Source: a virus. Taken from it: DNA of 29,651 nucleotides. This document shows, one piece after another, positions 1-8,831 of this stretch. Each line of letters begins with the position of its first letter. The first letter of the stretch is position 1. Both the position numbers and the translations under genes were made by a program. The stretch spans positions 1-29,651 of the IMG/VR virus record IMGVR_UViG_3300048026_000138, one strand, 5' to 3'. Below the pieces are notes generated by a model. That model worked only from the letters and a program-made list of their open reading frames with translations, had not been told where the DNA came from and made no database searches.

Positions 1-3000
1 AAATAAGCTGTGTTATTACTGTCGTAGAAAAGAGGAGCGCGAGATGACCCGGGAGTATATGTGTATGAGTTGTACACATAAAATTCTACGTTATTGTCAC
101 AGCTTAGCATCATGGGATTCGTGCCAGTCTGTATTTTTACAGCAAAATTCCCATCATTATCTAAAAGCCCGAATCTACCACTCCCATCACCATAGATATA
201 ACCGTGTAGTGTATTATCGCCATCAAGAAACTTAATGCCTCCTGATCCAGAGTCACCCCATTTAAAGTTTAGATAATTATCATTACCATCATCATAAAAT
301 CTTACGTTGTCATTGAAATGAACTTGACCGCAGTAATCAAGAGTATAGTTATTCATGTCAATAGAACCGCCCATATTTAGACGGTAGCCTGAGGTGTTAG
401 CATTGGCTCCTATGCCAAGCCAGTTAACTCGCTCAACGTTTATGTTGGATGTATCGAGAGGATTAACGTAATAAGCTGTGTCATTGCTATCGTAGAAAAT
501 TGGCGATCTTACAGAATTATTACCATATACATGGCCAGTGCTACCGGAATTTAAATATAAAACACCACTAGCAGAAACAGTCCTTATCGTTACATCAAAA
601 TCCCCGTCAGTATCTCCGTCTGTGCCTATATACAAGTTTGACGCTTGTATACCGTATTGGAAGTCGGGAACACCTGAGTCTTTTCTAGCGAATGATGAAG
701 CGTGTACACCATCAAGCAAATCAGCATCTAAACCAGAGCCAGAGCCATCATTGCCTGCATGCCAAATCTTATATCTACTTGCACCCTTAGACCATCCACC
801 AACGAATAAATCATTAGTATCGCCATCAAGCCCAAAGTATGTTGCGTAATCTCCACCAACATGAAATGCCATAAAAGCATCATTACCTGCACCAGAAGAG
901 TAACACTCTAAACTAGCTTGGCTACCAGAAGTTGTTGCCGCATTGGTGTTAGAATAGAAAGTAACTTTGTTACCATAATTAGTTACTGAATTACTTGTGT
1001 CGTTTCTAATAAATGAACTTGCTTGAATGCCATCTACAGTATCGGCATCTAAGCCAGAGCCAGAACCATCGTTAAAGCTATCCCATACTGTGTACAGCGT
1101 ACCTCCGTGGTCAACCTGAAGGTTACCCCCGACAATTTTCTTTAAATCCCAAGCTCCCCATTTTGATTTTAAGAAGCCGGTACTACTTCCATCTCCGTAA
1201 ATATTAAAAATATGTGTGTCAGCACTATTGCCTAACCAGATGCCTCCACCACTATTTGTCCCACCAGTATTAAAGTTTAAATTTCTGTCTGAGTTAGTTA
1301 AGTCTCTATACAAGAAACCAGTAGCTTGAATACCATCAAGAGTATCAGCATCTAGGCCACTGCCGGAGCCATCATTGCCCTCGTGCCAGACATTGTTTAA
1401 GTTATACTTTAGTACACCCCCAGAAACGTAATTAACAGCATTGGAGCCTGACCAGTTAAAACCTGTGTCTTGGTCACTAGTGCCTGTCAGGGTTACGTCT
1501 GTAAGAGATGTGTTATTAGGGAGTCTGAGTTCATTGCCAACTTGAACGACATCTAGTGTAAGTGTGCCTGAGTGACTGTCCGACACATCACTTCTTAGGA
1601 ACTGGCTACTGTCAATACCATCAAGAGTTGCGGCATTTGTAGTATCAGTCCACGGTACATTAACATACATCTGTCCACTAGAAAGCTCGACAGGGTAGTT
1701 CTTACCATTCTCTGTGTAGCCAATCTTGACGAGACCTAGAGTGCTAGCTGTCGCTGTGGAGTATGTAGTGTTAGTGTCAGTATCTGTACTGGAGATTGTG
1801 AAGTTGGGGTATGTACCAGTAACTGTAGTGGCACCAGAACCTGTTAAAGTAACAGTCTGATCAGGAGCAGTATTTGCAAAGGTTGTTCCTGTAAGACTTA
1901 GGCCGCTTCCTGCTGTATAAGTCGTATCTGTTGTAACATAACCTGCATCATTAGTTAAACCGGAAATGTTATCACCGGGTTGAACTGCAGAATCCGCAAG
2001 TGTTCCTTGTGCGGCTGTAGCGTAGTCTGTAGATGCCGTAGTAGCCGCAGTGCCTAACCCAAGATTAGTACGAGCCGCGCCTGCATTATTCAAATCACTT
2101 AAGTTATTTACAACAAGAAGCGCACCTGAGAGTGACGCATAAGCGGCTACCCAAGTAGACCCTTCATAAACCTTCATTACATCATCAGTTGTATTAAAAT
2201 ACAAAGCCCCTGCAACTAAAGCATTACCATCGTTGTCTACAGTAGGGTCTGTGGTTTTAGTTCCAAGATAACGGTCATCAAAAGAATCAAGAGCCGCTAA
2301 AGCCGCATCTTTAGCAGACTCAGCCGCTGTTGCTGATGTAGACGCAGAAGATGCACTATTAGATGCATTGGTTGCTGAAGTAGAAGCTGAAGTAGCAGAA
2401 GTTGCCGCATTAGTAGCAGAAGTACTTGCACTAGTTGCTGAAGTAGCCGCTGAAGTTGCGCTATTGGATGCGTTGGTTTCTGAAGTAGCGGCATTGGTTT
2501 CTGAAGTAGCCGCATTAGTTGCGCTAGTGGATGCCTCAGATGCTTTAGTAGTTGCTGTAGATGCGGAAGTTGATGCAGAGGTTGCGCTAGAAGCCGCTGA
2601 AGTAGCGGATGTGGCCGCATTAGTCTCTGCAGTCTCTGCTCCAGTTTGCGCTGTTTCTGCGGCAGTCTGAGCAGTCTCAGCCGCTGTCTGTGCGGTACTA
2701 GCAGAAGTTGCTGAAGTAGCGGCATTGGTTGCAGAAGTAGCCGCTGAGGTAGCAGAAGTAACCGCTTCAGATGCTTTAGTCGTAGCAGTAGTTGCTGACG
2801 TTGATGCACTTGTTGCGGAGGTTGCCGCAGAAGTTGCAGAAGTTGCCGCATTGGTTTCTGAGGTTGCCGCATTGGTCTCACTAGTTGCGGCGTTGGTTGC
2901 AGAGGTTGAAGCTTCAGATGCTTTGGTAGTTGCAGTAGAAGCAGAAGCGGCAACACTAGATTCGGATGCCGCCGCATTCGCCGCACTGGTAGATGCTTCA

Positions 3001-3164
3001 CTTGCTTTAGTAGTTGCGGTGCTTGCGGAGCTAGATGCGCTCGACGCAGAGCTTGCGGCATCACTGGCAGACTGAGCGGCGTTAGTAGCCTGTTGGGTTA
3101 CTTCAGTAATTGTAGCATCAGTAGTAGAATCACCTGTACCACCTGTTCCACGAAAAATACCCAT
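1..3164 (-). CDS. Tail fibre protein, C-terminus beyond the window
   Basis: This open frame starts at an ATG at 3164 and I found no stop in the stretches I translated down to base 1, so the product has at least 1,054 residues and is partial. The N-terminus begins MGIFRGTGGTG and is followed by about 250 residues of low-complexity Ala/Ser/Thr repeats (units such as TSATNAATS and TTKASEAS), as in the shaft regions of phage side fibres. Next comes a segment with DDRYLGTKTTDPT and GALYFNT motifs, then repeated modules each carrying LDADTLDG-type and F-x-R-x-D sequences. Near the window edge there are two FYDSN(D/N)TAY motifs. Host adsorption is the expected role, inferred from family architecture. 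It lies downstream of the capsid gene in the late leftward operon. The Ala-rich frames readable on the other strand and in other phases here are shadows of this gene. Confidence 0.88.
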   Translation of the reverse strand, partial: MGIFRGTGGTGDSTTDATITEVTQQATNAAQSASDAASSASSASSSASTATTKASEASTSAANAAASESSVAASASTATTKASEASTSATNAATSETNAATSETNAATSATSAATSATSASTSATTATTKASEAVTSATSAATSATNAATSATSASTAQTAAETAQTAAETAQTGAETAETNAATSATSAASSATSASTSASTATTKASEASTSATNAATSETNAATSETNASNSATSAATSATSASTSATNAATSATSASTSATNASNSASSASTSATAAESAKDAALAALDSFDDRYLGTKTTDPTVDNDGNALVAGALYFNTTDDVMKVYEGSTWVAAYASLSGALLVVNNLSDLNNAGAARTNLGLGTAATTASTDYATAAQGTLADSAVQPGDNISGLTNDAGYVTTDTTYTAGSGLSLTGTTFANTAPDQTVTLTGSGATTVTGTYPNFTISSTDTDTNTTYSTATASTLGLVKIGYTENGKNYPVELSSGQMYVNVPWTDTTNAATLDGIDSSQFLRSDVSDSHSGTLTLDVVQVGNELRLPNNTSLTDVTLTGTSDQDTGFNWSGSNAVNYVSGGVLKYNLNNVWHEGNDGSGSGLDADTLDGIQATGFLYRDLTNSDRNLNFNTGGTNSGGGIWLGNSADTHIFNIYGDGSSTGFLKSKWGAWDLKKIVGGNLQVDHGGTLYTVWDSFNDGSGSGLDADTVDGIQASSFIRNDTSNSVTNYGNKVTFYSNTNAATTSGSQASLECYSSGAGNDAFMAFHVGGDYATYFGLDGDTNDLFVGGWSKGASRYKIWHAGNDGSGSGLDADLLDGVHASSFARKDSGVPDFQYGIQASNLYIGTDGDTDGDFDVTIRTVSASGVLYLNSGSTGHVYGNNSVRSPIFYDSNDTAYYVNPLDTSNINVERVNWLGIGANANTSGYRLNMGGSIDMNNYTLDYCGQVHFNDNVRFYDDGNDNYLNFKWGDSGSGGIKFLDGDNTLHGYIYGDGSGRFGLLDNDGNFAVKIQTGTNPMMLSCDNNVEFYVYNSYTYTPGSSRAPLFYDSNNTAY
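688..1640 (-). repeat. Four protein-level LDG modules in the tail fibre
   Basis: Four modules of roughly 95-110 residues carry the core L-D-G-x5-F-x-R-x-D. Core positions are near 1600-1640, 1314-1379, 1014-1074 and 688-757. Three of them are preceded by NDGSGSGLDAD. Similar LDG repeats occur in fibre proteins of several phage groups and generally belong to the trimeric fibre stem. The module order suggests duplication within the gene. Confidence 0.7.
2340..3085 (-). repeat. Imperfect coding repeats of the tail-fibre shaft
   Basis: This stretch encodes many short units ending in Ala, Ser or Thr. A longer block coding TATTKASEA recurs near 2531-2562, 2761-2790, 2908-2940 and 2992-3022. Spacing is irregular, which suggests repeated duplication and deletion of units. 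The DNA copies have diverged at silent positions, so the repeat is older than a recent tandem expansion. Confidence 0.75.
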
Positions 3165-3180
3165 TCAAATCTCCAGTGTG

Positions 3181-3214
3181 TAGAATAAGACAGGGGAGCC
3201 TGAATAGACTCCCC
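3181..3214 (-). terminator. Possible weak terminator or attenuator after the capsid gene
   Basis: On the leftward strand, GGGGAG (3214-3209) pairs with CTCCCC (3198-3193), followed by a moderately U-rich stretch, TGTCTTATTCT. It lies in the 62-base gap between the major capsid stop and the tail-fibre start. The U-tract is interrupted, so it may only reduce fibre transcription relative to capsid. The alternative is an mRNA-stabilising hairpin. Confidence 0.45.
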
Positions 3215-3226
3215 CGGATCAGTAGA

Positions 3227-4162
3227 TTAAACTACTACTGAAAGTACGTTTTCTTCACGGAGTACCTTAGTACCATACAGAGTATCTGCAGTGAAGAGGT
3301 TAGCAAGGAACTCTTGCTTGTACTGAGTCTGTGAACGAACAGCCATCTGCTCAGCAAGAACGAAAGCATCCTTGTGCATGATAGTTGCTACACGTCCAGA
3401 AGTGTTAGTTCCAGTGACAGTTGGAGCATTAGATGTAACGTAAACGTCTACACCGTAAAGCTGACCAATCTGACCGTTGTTAACACCACGACCGTTTACA
3501 AAGTCAGAAGACACGTAACGCTCAATGCCCATGATTGCATTGCGGATTGAAGGAGGAATGATAAGAACACGATTGTCCATAGGAACATCCGCATCATCCA
3601 ACGCTTGAATCATGTTGCGGAAAGCCGCATCAGAAAACGCTTCAAGAGCAGTGGAGTCATCATAGTCAATCAATGCGTCAGAAGCACCGTTGATCTGGTA
3701 GTGAGACTGAGTAGCATCAGAACCATCAGCAGTACCTGCATCGTTTGACACGTTCAACAACTCCGCGAACAGATCGTCATCGACTTGCTTAGCAAGAGCG
3801 TAACCTGCATCGTCAGTGTAAAAACGGCGGAGTGAATCCAACGCTTGTACTTCTGCAATGTCTTCAATCAAACGAGAATATTCGTAGTGATTGTCGATAA
3901 CTACTTGCACTTCTGTGTTAGCAGTCTGCTGAATTGTTACTGTGTCAGCCGCTGTCTTAGCATTAGCCGCGCCACGAGTAGGCTTAGGAATGTGAAGAGT
4001 GTCACCCTTCTTGCCAGTCATAGGCATTTTGTTTACGAGGTTAGCGAGAACGAGGTTCTGCTTGTACGCCGCAATGATTTCATCTGACCACAGTTCTGGA
4101 ATGAACGTGCCTGCGTTTGCTAAAGTAACCGTATTGTTACTTGCGGGGGTTAAGTTTGCCAT
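3227..4162 (-). CDS. Major capsid protein
   Basis: The 311-residue product begins MANLTPASNNTVTLANAGTF and carries a PELWSDEIIAAYKQNLVLA segment followed by MTGKKGDTLHIPKP. These are typical of major head proteins in podovirus-like phages with an HK97-type fold. A strong ribosome binding site (AGGAG) lies about 10 bases before the ATG. It follows the acidic scaffold gene by 19 bases and precedes the tail fibre, the standard head-gene order. The length suits a capsid subunit without extra decoration domains. The fold assignment rests on sequence flavour and gene order, not on a structural search. Confidence 0.9.
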   Translation of the reverse strand: MANLTPASNNTVTLANAGTFIPELWSDEIIAAYKQNLVLANLVNKMPMTGKKGDTLHIPKPTRGAANAKTAADTVTIQQTANTEVQVVIDNHYEYSRLIEDIAEVQALDSLRRFYTDDAGYALAKQVDDDLFAELLNVSNDAGTADGSDATQSHYQINGASDALIDYDDSTALEAFSDAAFRNMIQALDDADVPMDNRVLIIPPSIRNAIMGIERYVSSDFVNGRGVNNGQIGQLYGVDVYVTSNAPTVTGTNTSGRVATIMHKDAFVLAEQMAVRSQTQYKQEFLANLFTADTLYGTKVLREENVLSVVV

Positions 4163-4181
4163 TGTAAATATCTCCTAAAGG

Positions 4182-5015
4182 CTATTTAACTCGACCCTCA
4201 GCGTATGCTTGGCGAATCTCAGCCGCCATATCTTGATACCTGTTAGGGTCTGTTTGCATAAGTTTAATAATATCAGCACGACGATAGATTTTACGACTTG
4301 GTTTCTCTGTTGAACCCTTGGCTGTTCCGGTTGAAGCGGCCTTTAACTGACGCTTACGATCAGCCTCTTGCATCTTTCCAGTTTCAGCTACGATGTTTTG
4401 ACGTTCTTTCCACAACGTGAGAAGTTCATCAGCACTATCATAATCAAACTTTTGATCCGCTCTCTGGTACAATTCAGTTCGTACCTTTGAGCTTGCTACC
4501 CACTCCCCAAACTTAGCGTCCTGAATAATATCTTGGAAGTCAGGATGGTTTGCTTGTAGCGTATTATAAATCTCAGCTTGTTTCATTGAGCGAGATAGCT
4601 CTTCCGCTTCCTTAATTTTAGGATGGTTTGCTAGCTTATGCTCAATGTATTTGTCCGGGTCATCAAAAATGTCGAACTCTTCGTCTTTTTCTTGTGGGCT
4701 ATTCTTGGCTTCTAGTTGCGTCTTTACGAAATCATCAACAATCTTGCGGAGTTCGCCAACTTCTGAGGATTGTTTTCCTAAGAGCTTTTCAGCTTCTTGA
4801 TGCATTCGGACAACATCTTGGATGTCCTTACCCTGATACTTTTCAGGAATATCATCTTCTGCTTCTTGTATCTCTTCAGGTTCTGCAGGTTGTTCCTCTT
4901 CAGGAATCTGCTCTTCCTCTTCTAGTGTAGCGAGTGCTTCCCCGTCCTCTGGTTGATATTCGGGACTCTCATCTAAAAAACGTGCCATATTGTTAAACTC
5001 CGTGGCGTTAGCCAT
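4182..5015 (-). CDS. Capsid assembly scaffolding protein
   Basis: The 277-residue protein is very acidic at its N-terminus, with Glu-rich runs between about residues 24 and 55. It is predicted to be largely helical with coiled-coil stretches. The basic C-terminal part (RKIYRRADIIKLMQ) would suit the electrostatic capsid-binding helix known in P22-type and T7-type scaffolds. It sits immediately upstream of the major capsid gene, where scaffolds are normally encoded. No protease motif is seen, so scaffold removal probably does not depend on this protein itself. The role is inferred from composition and position. Confidence 0.85.
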   Translation of the reverse strand: MANATEFNNMARFLDESPEYQPEDGEALATLEEEEQIPEEEQPAEPEEIQEAEDDIPEKYQGKDIQDVVRMHQEAEKLLGKQSSEVGELRKIVDDFVKTQLEAKNSPQEKDEEFDIFDDPDKYIEHKLANHPKIKEAEELSRSMKQAEIYNTLQANHPDFQDIIQDAKFGEWVASSKVRTELYQRADQKFDYDSADELLTLWKERQNIVAETGKMQEADRKRQLKAASTGTAKGSTEKPSRKIYRRADIIKLMQTDPNRYQDMAAEIRQAYAEGRVK

Positions 5016-5024
5016 TATGGATTA

Positions 5025-5237
5025 CTATTTACGTGCGGCTCTCTCATGATCCTTAGCCCACCTATCGTCTTGATCCGGCCAACCGTGACCAACGAAATGT
5101 GTTCGGACAGGAGAGATTATCCGTACTGATGTTTCACCGCAGGTCTTACAGGTTGAGAAGTCACAGTCTGAAGTATCAGCCCAGTCTTCTTCTGTATGAT
5201 TACATACGGTGCATTTATAATCGTATCGCCTAAGCAT
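5025..5237 (-). CDS. Small zinc-ribbon protein, FmdB-like
   Basis: A 70-residue protein with paired CxxC motifs at Cys9/Cys12 and Cys30/Cys33 in the pattern YDYKCTVC...CKTCG. This resembles the short FmdB-type zinc ribbons often encoded among phage head genes. The C-terminal tail is rich in His, Asp and Lys. It overlaps the preceding 77-residue gene by one base, so translation is probably coupled. Function is unknown: DNA or RNA binding, or a minor structural role, are both possible. Confidence 0.75.
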   Translation of the reverse strand: MLRRYDYKCTVCNHTEEDWADTSDCDFSTCKTCGETSVRIISPVRTHFVGHGWPDQDDRWAKDHERAARK

Positions 5238-5470
5238 TATTTCTGCCCCTGCAATACGTCATAAGCTGATTTGATGCCTGTCTCAAAGCGTCTTACTCTG
5301 AACAGTGCATCGCGTTCACCTTTGACAAACGCTAAATGTGTTTCATTTTTAATATCTTCTATACGATGTCTATCAAGAATTTCATTGATCTCTTCCATGA
5401 ATTGTTTCCAACCATCTGACATAAAAAGATCAAAGTAAGTTTCGTAATACTTTTGTTCTTCAGGACTCAA
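5237..5470 (-). CDS. Hypothetical 77-residue protein with a TTG start
   Basis: I do not recognise this protein. It is charged and mostly helical by composition (YYETYFDLFMSDGWKQF, then EINEILDRHRIEDIKNE). The start codon is TTG at 5470, chosen because GGGGG at 5482-5478 is well spaced as a ribosome binding site and no better in-frame ATG lies near. It is the first gene after the sigma70-type promoter at 5499-5527, so it heads a transcript that continues into the zinc-ribbon, scaffold and capsid genes. Confidence 0.75.
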   Translation of the reverse strand: MSPEEQKYYETYFDLFMSDGWKQFMEEINEILDRHRIEDIKNETHLAFVKGERDALFRVRRFETGIKSAYDVLQGQK

Positions 5471-5498
5471 AGAGTTTCCCCCTAATTTAGATGCAACT

Positions 5499-5527
5499 AT
5501 TATACCACACTTTTATTCATTTGTCAA
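5499..5527 (-). promoter_or_regulatory. Consensus sigma70-type promoter for the capsid genes
   Basis: On the leftward strand TTGACA (5527-5522), a 17-base spacer and TATAAT (5504-5499) match the sigma70 consensus exactly. The -10 is preceded by TGG, giving an extended -10. The expected transcript start is near 5492, about 22 bases before the TTG start at 5470. The site overlaps the last codons of the upstream 51-residue gene. It would give the scaffold and capsid genes a dose of transcription independent of the terminase promoter. The spacer resembles that of the promoter at 9779-9807. Confidence 0.85.
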
Positions 5528-5668
5528 GTCTTTTGGCACACTTTTTGCAGTCTTTGTTGTACGAGGGGTTTTAACATCTTCTAATTGCTTAATACGTTGA
5601 TCAAGTTTTATCAAGATACCATTCATTTGTTCAATGATTTCTTGGAACTCTTTCTTAGTTACTACCAT
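5513..5668 (-). CDS. Hypothetical 51-residue protein
   Basis: This short frame starts MVVTKKEFQEIIEQMNGI and ends at a TAA at 5515-5513. The first 35 residues have a heptad-like pattern of I and L (IIEQMNGILIKLDQRIKQLE), suggesting a short coiled coil, and the tail is Lys/Thr-rich. The ATG lies three bases after the portal stop. Its last codons double as the -35 region of the capsid promoter. No family is recognised. Tight packing after the portal gene makes a real gene likely. Confidence 0.65.
   Translation of the reverse strand: MVVTKKEFQEIIEQMNGILIKLDQRIKQLEDVKTPRTTKTAKSVPKDLTNE
5533..5549 (+). promoter_or_regulatory. Possible sigma54-type promoter, antisense
   Basis: TTGGCACACTTTTTGCA has GG and GC separated by exactly ten bases, as in the -24/-12 sigma54 consensus. 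It points rightward, opposite to the genes around it, and lies inside the 51-residue coding frame. An antisense transcript toward the portal gene, or chance, are both possible. A single match of this quality could arise by chance in a window this size. Confidence 0.3.
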
Positions 5669-5671
5669 AAA

Positions 5672-7576
5672 TTAATCTTCTCTTTGCTCTAGTTCACGTT
5701 CACGTAAGACAAGCTCTGCAACTTTTGCAGTTTGGTCAAACTGTTTATCTGTTTCAGACTTCATACCCTTAGCCATAACAGCTAGTCGTTTTGTTTCTGA
5801 ATCAAGTGGAAGTAATTGTGATTCAATTGCATTCTGTTCAACTCGTGACATAATCTCTGCAGTCTGCGCTTGAATGTTTGCAATGGTTGCTTCTTTCTGA
5901 GCCATTTCCATTTGCATAGCCGCTTGCTGAGCTTGTTGTGCTTGAGGGTTAGGTTGATTCGCTTGACGTAAACCTTCAATTACTTGCTCACGATTACTCA
6001 AGTTCATGTTGTCTACAATTGATTCAATCAACATTGGATACATTGGAGACTCAGGACTCATAGTCTGAAGCAATTGTACTAACTGAGTAACCTCATACTC
6101 ACGAGCAATGATACCCAAAGAACTACTTGCAACAAACTTATAATCTTTTGCGGGATACAACTCAGGGTTAAACTGCATGTAACGATGTGCAGACTTAGAT
6201 ACAAACGGAAGTAAGAAAGACTCTTGGAAGTTAATCAATGTACGCTTGTGGCGTTTGATGATGGCCCCCAGTGACATACTGATACCTGCGGCTGTGGCGT
6301 CTCCATTAATACTTCCTGGGATACCTGCCGCATCAATAGCTCCAGTTGCCATCTGAACCATTTGTTGCAAAGAGGCTGACTGGTTAAACGTGTTAGGGTC
6401 AAGTTTTCCAAAGTTAAAGGGTTGTAATATTTCTGCGGGATTACCATTCGTAAGGATGGCCTTGCCGGGTCTAACTTCCATTTTAGCTCCGCGAGGTAAG
6501 CGTGAAGCATCAACAGCAAGCATAGGGTGTACAGTAAGCGCAAGCGCATCAATTCTAGCTCTCAATTCAGTGTCAAGGGCTTTCTGCGCATTATATCCTT
6601 TCTCGCATACACCACGTCCCCAGAAACGTCCCGGTACTACATCCCAAGGGAAAGCCACAACAGGACGGTCTTGCATCATGTAGGGATTCTCTTCGGCTTT
6701 TAAAAGCACTCCGCCGTTAGCAATAACAACGATAGCCTCAACATATAGTTCTTCGCTTTCTGGTACTTCTTCTACATCTTCGCCATACACTTCTTTGTAT
6801 AACAAGTCAGCAGGAACAAGGCCATAGTATTTAGTAACACGAACCTTGTCATCTTCATAGATATTAATATCTTGGTCTGGCTCAAGATCAACATCAGTTG
6901 CAGGAGATCCAATATCTACATCACGGTAAATACCTTGCTGTTGAGCAATCTCTACCTGATGTGTAGGAAGGAACTCATCAATTGCTACACCAAGAGCCTC
7001 ATCAATACTGGTAGCAACAGGATCAATCAAAAAGTTCTGAGGCATTACCGGACGTAGCTTACAAACTGTACGTGGTTTTTCCATTACTCCAACAGCTTGC
7101 ATTTCTCCGCCCATGACAGGCTGAGTAGCAGGAGTTAGTTCTTTGGCTTCATCCAGTACAATTTCTCCAATGCCTGTACCAAAGACAGCCGAGTTAAGTA
7201 AGCATTCAGCAATCGCCTTACGTGCGGCAACAAACTTCATGTCTTCATCTAATTGATTACGTAACTGTTGGATGTCTTGTGGCTGTTGATCCGCTAAGTC
7301 ATCCTTGATGTCGAACCACTTACCACGACCAAAGGTAGCTTCTTCAACCTCAGCAACGCTAGACTCTACTGCTTGTTGCAGAGCAGGAGAGATTAAACGT
7401 GAACGCTCTGACGCTCGCATTGAATCTTCTTCAGCCCAGATACCACGCCAAAGACGATAGTATTCATCAAATCGCTCAGAGTAGTTAGATTCAAAATGAT
7501 CACGCCACTGGTTACATTTACCAATAACCCATGATTCTAGTGTGCTGTCAAAAGTGCTGTCGTTTTCATAGTCCAT
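5672..7576 (-). CDS. Portal protein (head-to-tail connector)
   Basis: The 634-residue protein lies directly downstream of the large terminase, the usual portal position, and its length fits a podovirus portal. It opens with a helical segment containing WIGKCNQWRDHFE-like and RLWRGIW motifs. A central region includes PVVAFPWDVVPGRFWGRG followed by EKGYNAQKALDTELRARIDALAL, typical of the portal core. The C-terminal part, after about residue 540, is Gln/Ala/Met-rich and probably a coiled coil, similar to the barrel helices of P22-like portals. As a dodecamer it would form the DNA channel and terminase docking site. The identification rests on motif resemblance and order. Confidence 0.88.
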   Translation of the reverse strand: MDYENDSTFDSTLESWVIGKCNQWRDHFESNYSERFDEYYRLWRGIWAEEDSMRASERSRLISPALQQAVESSVAEVEEATFGRGKWFDIKDDLADQQPQDIQQLRNQLDEDMKFVAARKAIAECLLNSAVFGTGIGEIVLDEAKELTPATQPVMGGEMQAVGVMEKPRTVCKLRPVMPQNFLIDPVATSIDEALGVAIDEFLPTHQVEIAQQQGIYRDVDIGSPATDVDLEPDQDINIYEDDKVRVTKYYGLVPADLLYKEVYGEDVEEVPESEELYVEAIVVIANGGVLLKAEENPYMMQDRPVVAFPWDVVPGRFWGRGVCEKGYNAQKALDTELRARIDALALTVHPMLAVDASRLPRGAKMEVRPGKAILTNGNPAEILQPFNFGKLDPNTFNQSASLQQMVQMATGAIDAAGIPGSINGDATAAGISMSLGAIIKRHKRTLINFQESFLLPFVSKSAHRYMQFNPELYPAKDYKFVASSSLGIIAREYEVTQLVQLLQTMSPESPMYPMLIESIVDNMNLSNREQVIEGLRQANQPNPQAQQAQQAAMQMEMAQKEATIANIQAQTAEIMSRVEQNAIESQLLPLDSETKRLAVMAKGMKSETDKQFDQTAKVAELVLRERELEQRED

Positions 7577-7577
7577 A

Positions 7578-8831
7578 TTAATATCCTGCTACTGGATCAA
7601 GTATTTCAAATTCATCTTCTTCGTAATCGTAGTGATACGAAACCTTTGCTAACTGGTCAATGTATGCAAGAGCATCTACCAAGTCATCATGTACTAACGC
7701 ATTAGGAAACTGAAACAACTCATCAAGAAAGTTAGCAGTCCAGTCACCTTTGTTTAATGTTATCTGTCCGTGTTCAAAACGTCCTTGCAACGCCCATACT
7801 ACACGATCAGTTTTCTTTTTGTTACCATGTGTAAGTTCCTCCACCCGAAAGAACCTCTGCCCAGATTTCATGATGTCTGTTAAGTAAGGAAGTACGGCAT
7901 TCTTGAGCGCACCTTTTTCTATACCAACTGCAACTGGACGATAGTATTCGACAGCATCAAATATTTTCTTGGCGGTCTTCTTGATATCCCATCTACCATA
8001 AATAATATCTGCTACCCACCAACCATCTTCGTTGGCTTTGACAATCGCAATTGCTGTTTGGTCTAGTTTTTTTGCACGTGACTTAGTGGCTGATTCGACA
8101 TCCGCAAAACCCGCGAGGTCAACTGCAATATAATAATCACCAAACTCAGGTTCTTCATCATCAAACTGTACCCAATTCTCTTTGAAGATTTCTGACCCCA
8201 TAGCTTCAAACGATGCCATAAATTCTTGGCGGAATGCATATGAGGACATGGACTTCTTAGCTGTGTCAATCTCTTCTGGATCAAGCAACGGGTTATCATA
8301 AGATGTAAAATGCCAAGCCTTATAGCTCTCATCATCTCCCAACGTGGCGTAGTGATAGAGGTCATAGAAATGGTTTCTCCCCATAGGCGTACCAATAAAC
8401 ATGGCATCACCCTTTTGGTCAGCGAGTGCAGGACGTAGAATCTGTTCCCAGACACTAGGCTTCATATCCGCATATTCGTCCATAACAAGGAACTTAAGGG
8501 ATACACCACGCATGGTCTCTGGTCTATCAGCACCCTTCAGTGAGATAGTGCAACCATTGACTAGCGTAATTTGCAAGTTATTTATGTGAGAAGTTTTAAT
8601 GACTGGATGTGCTAACTCTAGCAGAGTAGACCACATGATGTCACGAGCCTGTCCTTGAGTTGGCGCAACATAAAACACATGCCCGCGTTCGGTTTGCAGC
8701 GCATAGATGATAAGTTGCCACGCGGCTAAACGGGACTTACCAGTACGACGACCTGCGGCGACAATCTTAAAACGGGCTTTATCATTGAAGACATCTTGTT
8801 GCCACGGGAGCAACTCAACATTAAGCTCCAC
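7578..8831 (-). CDS. terL: Terminase large subunit (packaging ATPase and nuclease)
   Basis: The 417-residue protein has a Walker A motif GRRTGKS at residues 27-33 and a Walker B motif LVMDE at 115-119, with the catalytic Glu119. The coupling segment FIGTPMG follows near 145-151. The C-terminal nuclease domain shows IAVDLAGF with acidic Asp238, a second Asp near 257, and HDDLVDALAYID near the end, the usual three-carboxylate RNase H-like layout. It would drive ATP-dependent DNA packaging and cut the concatemer. It overlaps the lysozyme gene by 11 bases and lies two bases before the portal start. Confidence 0.96.
   Translation of the reverse strand: MELNVELLPWQQDVFNDKARFKIVAAGRRTGKSRLAAWQLIIYALQTERGHVFYVAPTQGQARDIMWSTLLELAHPVIKTSHINNLQITLVNGCTISLKGADRPETMRGVSLKFLVMDEYADMKPSVWEQILRPALADQKGDAMFIGTPMGRNHFYDLYHYATLGDDESYKAWHFTSYDNPLLDPEEIDTAKKSMSSYAFRQEFMASFEAMGSEIFKENWVQFDDEEPEFGDYYIAVDLAGFADVESATKSRAKKLDQTAIAIVKANEDGWWVADIIYGRWDIKKTAKKIFDAVEYYRPVAVGIEKGALKNAVLPYLTDIMKSGQRFFRVEELTHGNKKKTDRVVWALQGRFEHGQITLNKGDWTANFLDELFQFPNALVHDDLVDALAYIDQLAKVSYHYDYEEDEFEILDPVAGY

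Noticed and set aside
2297-3075. Long leftward and rightward Ala/Leu-rich frames opposite or out of phase with the tail fibre
   Set aside because: They are shadow frames created by the repetitive GCN/ACN codons of the true tail-fibre frame.
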